From PALSA-1336 sp038203095 (GTDB lineage: Bacteria; Patescibacteriota; Doudnabacteria; UBA920), in NCBI GenBank assembly GCA_038203095.1, contig JBBREH010000050.1, positions 1 to 6,873 of the forward strand: a stretch of 6,873 nucleotides of DNA. Reading direction: 5' to 3'. Below, piece after piece: positions 5,482-6,873 of the stretch. Position numbers and translations under genes: made by a program. Position 1 is the first letter of the stretch. Every line of letters starts with the position of its first letter. Below the pieces are notes generated by a model. That model was not told the origin of the DNA. It worked only from the letters and a program-made list of their open reading frames with translations, and made no database searches.

Positions 5482-6873
5482 TTATGCGTTGCTTTCGCTA
5501 GAGGCGGACTTGTCTCCTGCGGGAATCGTTTTACATTGCCCGGTAGCCAAGCGGTAAGGCAGAGGACTCTGAATCCTCCATCGAAGGTTCGAATCCTTCC
5601 CGGGCAGCCAAGTTTCGGAATTCGTTTTTTCGCCAAAAATCAGAGCGTCGCAAAGCGACGCGACAGGAGTTTCTGCCAGAATTCGCCAAGGGTTTTTGAA
5701 ATCCAAAGAAAGCGAGCGGGACGCGAGGCGGGGGTTCGAGCCAATCTTTTTAAGAAAATCTCTTTTGGCTTCGAGATTTTCTTCGTTTGCTACAATTATG
5801 GCTTGGTTACTGTCTAAAATGAATTGTTTAGAAAGTTCGAGCCAGCGATTTCCTTTTCGTTCAAAATCCTCCAATTTCCCTGAAAAATCAATTTTATGGT
5901 TGAGGAGCTTTTGCTTTTTCGCGATATACTCCTCGCTCGTAATTGTGCTGTCCAAATGAGCGTCAAGAAGCTTATCTAGCGTCTCCTCAACACTTTTGAT
6001 TTGATTTTTCAGATTTTGAACGAAAAGGGCGTCAGAGTGGAAACTGCTCGCTTGTTCCTTGTCTAATTCAGCGAGCATAAATTCTTTCCACTCGGACGGC
6101 AAAGAAACTTTTTTGATAGTGTCATTCACTTGTTCGGCGAGGAATTCTTCACGGAAATAATTTTGTGAGCAAACACCTTTCTTTTTGGTACAACGGTAAT
6201 AGGTATGACCTTTCTGTACTTCGCTTGTGATACCACAGCCACATTCTCCGCACAAAAAGATTCCGCGAAAAGTATGCTTGATAATTCCTCGCTTCATCGG
6301 ATGAGCATTCCTCGCCGAGACTTCAGCACACGTATCAAAAAGTTTCTTTGACACCGCTTTCTCGTGCACACCTTGGTAAAGTTCTTTGTTGAAAAGGAAC
6401 ATTCCGTAATAAAAAGGATTTTTCAAAATCATCTGCGTGTTTGAAACGGTGAGAACTTTACCATTTTTAGACAGCAAGCCTTTTTGGGCGAGCAAATTCC
6501 TTGTATCTTTCAGAGAATAATTTCCAGTAGCGTAGACTTCGAACATTTTTCTGACGAGGCGAAATCTATCCACATCGGGAATAATTTTCTTGTTAAATTT
6601 GTCATTCAAATATCCAGTCGGAGCTTGACCACTTTGTTCGCCTCGTCTTACCTTTTGTCGAAGCCCACGCTTCACATTCTCTGAAAGATTATCCACATAG
6701 TATTTGCTCTGCCCAAAAGCAATATTTAACATAAACTTACCTTGTGGCGTAGCATCGAACCAAAACGTCGGAAATTTTAGCTCTTTAATAAGACCGAGGT
6801 CGCACAGATAGATTATCTTTCCACCATCAATACTATTTCTCGCTAATCTATCGGGGTGCCAAGCTAAAATTCC
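5482..6873 (-). CDS. large serine recombinase/integrase, N-terminus beyond the window
   Basis: The frame is open to the right edge, so 463 C-terminal residues are visible and the Met codon at 6730-6732 is internal. The first visible residues, AWHPDRLARNS (5-15), are the conserved DRLARN region of the resolvase catalytic domain; the catalytic serine lies outside. Next come the recombinase domain (roughly 65-175), a zinc ribbon with Cys208, Cys211, Cys228 and Cys235, and a coiled-coil stretch (about 275-345). These are the parts of large serine integrases, which join att sites by cutting both strands through a phosphoserine link. The family-like part ends near NPWRILAE (about 394-401). The tail is odd: residues 422-446 (containing DSNLRWRIQSPLPYRLAT) are the antisense of the whole tRNA-Gln gene, and the last 17 residues come from sequence beyond it. 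The tail may reflect integration at the tRNA. Stop is TAA. Confidence 0.93.
   Translation of the reverse strand, partial: GILAWHPDRLARNSIDGGKIIYLCDLGLIKELKFPTFWFDATPQGKFMLNIAFGQSKYYVDNLSENVKRGLRQKVRRGEQSGQAPTGYLNDKFNKKIIPDVDRFRLVRKMFEVYATGNYSLKDTRNLLAQKGLLSKNGKVLTVSNTQMILKNPFYYGMFLFNKELYQGVHEKAVSKKLFDTCAEVSARNAHPMKRGIIKHTFRGIFLCGECGCGITSEVQKGHTYYRCTKKKGVCSQNYFREEFLAEQVNDTIKKVSLPSEWKEFMLAELDKEQASSFHSDALFVQNLKNQIKSVEETLDKLLDAHLDSTITSEEYIAKKQKLLNHKIDFSGKLEDFERKGNRWLELSKQFILDSNQAIIVANEENLEAKRDFLKKIGSNPRLASRSLSLDFKNPWRILAETPVASLCDALIFGEKTNSETWLPGKDSNLRWRIQSPLPYRLATGQCKTIPAGDKSASSESNA
5537..5610 (+). tRNA. tRNA-Gln (anticodon CUG)
   Basis: A full cloverleaf of 74 nt includes an encoded CCA (5608-5610). 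The acceptor TGCCCGG (5537-5543) pairs with CCGGGCA (5600-5606). The D stem is GCC/GGC, the anticodon stem GAGGA/TCCTC with loop CTCTGAA, giving anticodon CTG at 5569-5571, and the T stem GAAGG/CCTTC with loop TTCGAAT. The U1-A72 pair and discriminator G73 match known GlnRS identity features. It reads CAG codons. The gene lies wholly inside the 3' end of the recombinase gene on the opposite strand and appears intact, as expected when an element integrates at a tRNA without destroying it. Confidence 0.95.
5645..5661. repeat. GC-rich perfect hairpin near the tRNA 3' side
   Basis: GCGTCGC (5645-5651), AAA, GCGACGC (5655-5661) form a perfect 7-bp palindrome 35 nt beyond the tRNA CCA, within the divergent tail of the recombinase gene. 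It is not followed by a T-run, so it is a poor terminator. It could be part of the attachment-site arm or a dispersed repeat; which one is not decidable here. Confidence 0.5.

Noticed and set aside
5536..5959. Two + strand open frames of 87-93 aa over the tRNA and recombinase 3' end
   Set aside because: They are antisense shadows of the recombinase and the tRNA, with no promoter or recognisable sequence of their own.
6730..6732. ATG at 6732 as the start of the recombinase
   Set aside because: The frame stays open upstream to the window edge and encodes the conserved DRLARN catalytic-domain region, so this Met is internal.

Overview
The window is AT-rich and uses the standard code, with TAA or TAG ending every gene called. 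Its character suggests a small-genome uncultivated bacterium, most likely Patescibacteria (Candidate Phyla Radiation). The clues are short orphan proteins, a membrane pyrophosphatase, single-pass anchored PsbP-like proteins, many dispersed palindromes and a serine recombinase whose tail runs through a tRNA. This placement is an inference from gene style; no phylogenetic marker is present.

Left part (1-1910, + strand): a 59-aa protein and, 3 nt later, a 516-aa protein of unknown function form a probable two-gene unit. A strong hairpin terminator follows and appears to work in both directions.

Middle (1918-4190): a composite palindromic repeat sits between convergent genes. Then comes hppA on the - strand, a complete K+-independent type H+-pumping pyrophosphatase, with a near-consensus promoter about 30 nt upstream.

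Intergenic repeats (4193-4513): a 162-bp MITE-like element with terminal inverted repeats is flanked by a perfect 8-bp direct repeat. It has inserted into the edge of an older palindromic element, just upstream of the hppA -35 box. A perfect 18-bp-stem terminator for the next - strand gene follows.

Right part (4534-6873): a membrane-anchored 179-aa PsbP-like protein, a second copy of the palindromic element and a 59-aa membrane miniprotein all lie on the - strand, and both genes have recognisable promoters. A tRNA-Gln(CUG) gene on the + strand has a promoter that overlaps, divergently, that of the miniprotein. A large serine recombinase (- strand, N-terminus beyond the window) has its last ~40 codons running antisense through the whole tRNA and into the flanking sequence. 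That layout suggests the window catches the left junction of an element integrated at tRNA-Gln, with the element extending to the right. Nothing here is a clearly recognisable new multi-gene system. The most notable signals are the recombinase-tRNA overlap, the MITE nested at the hppA promoter, and the uncharacterised 59-aa/516-aa pair.
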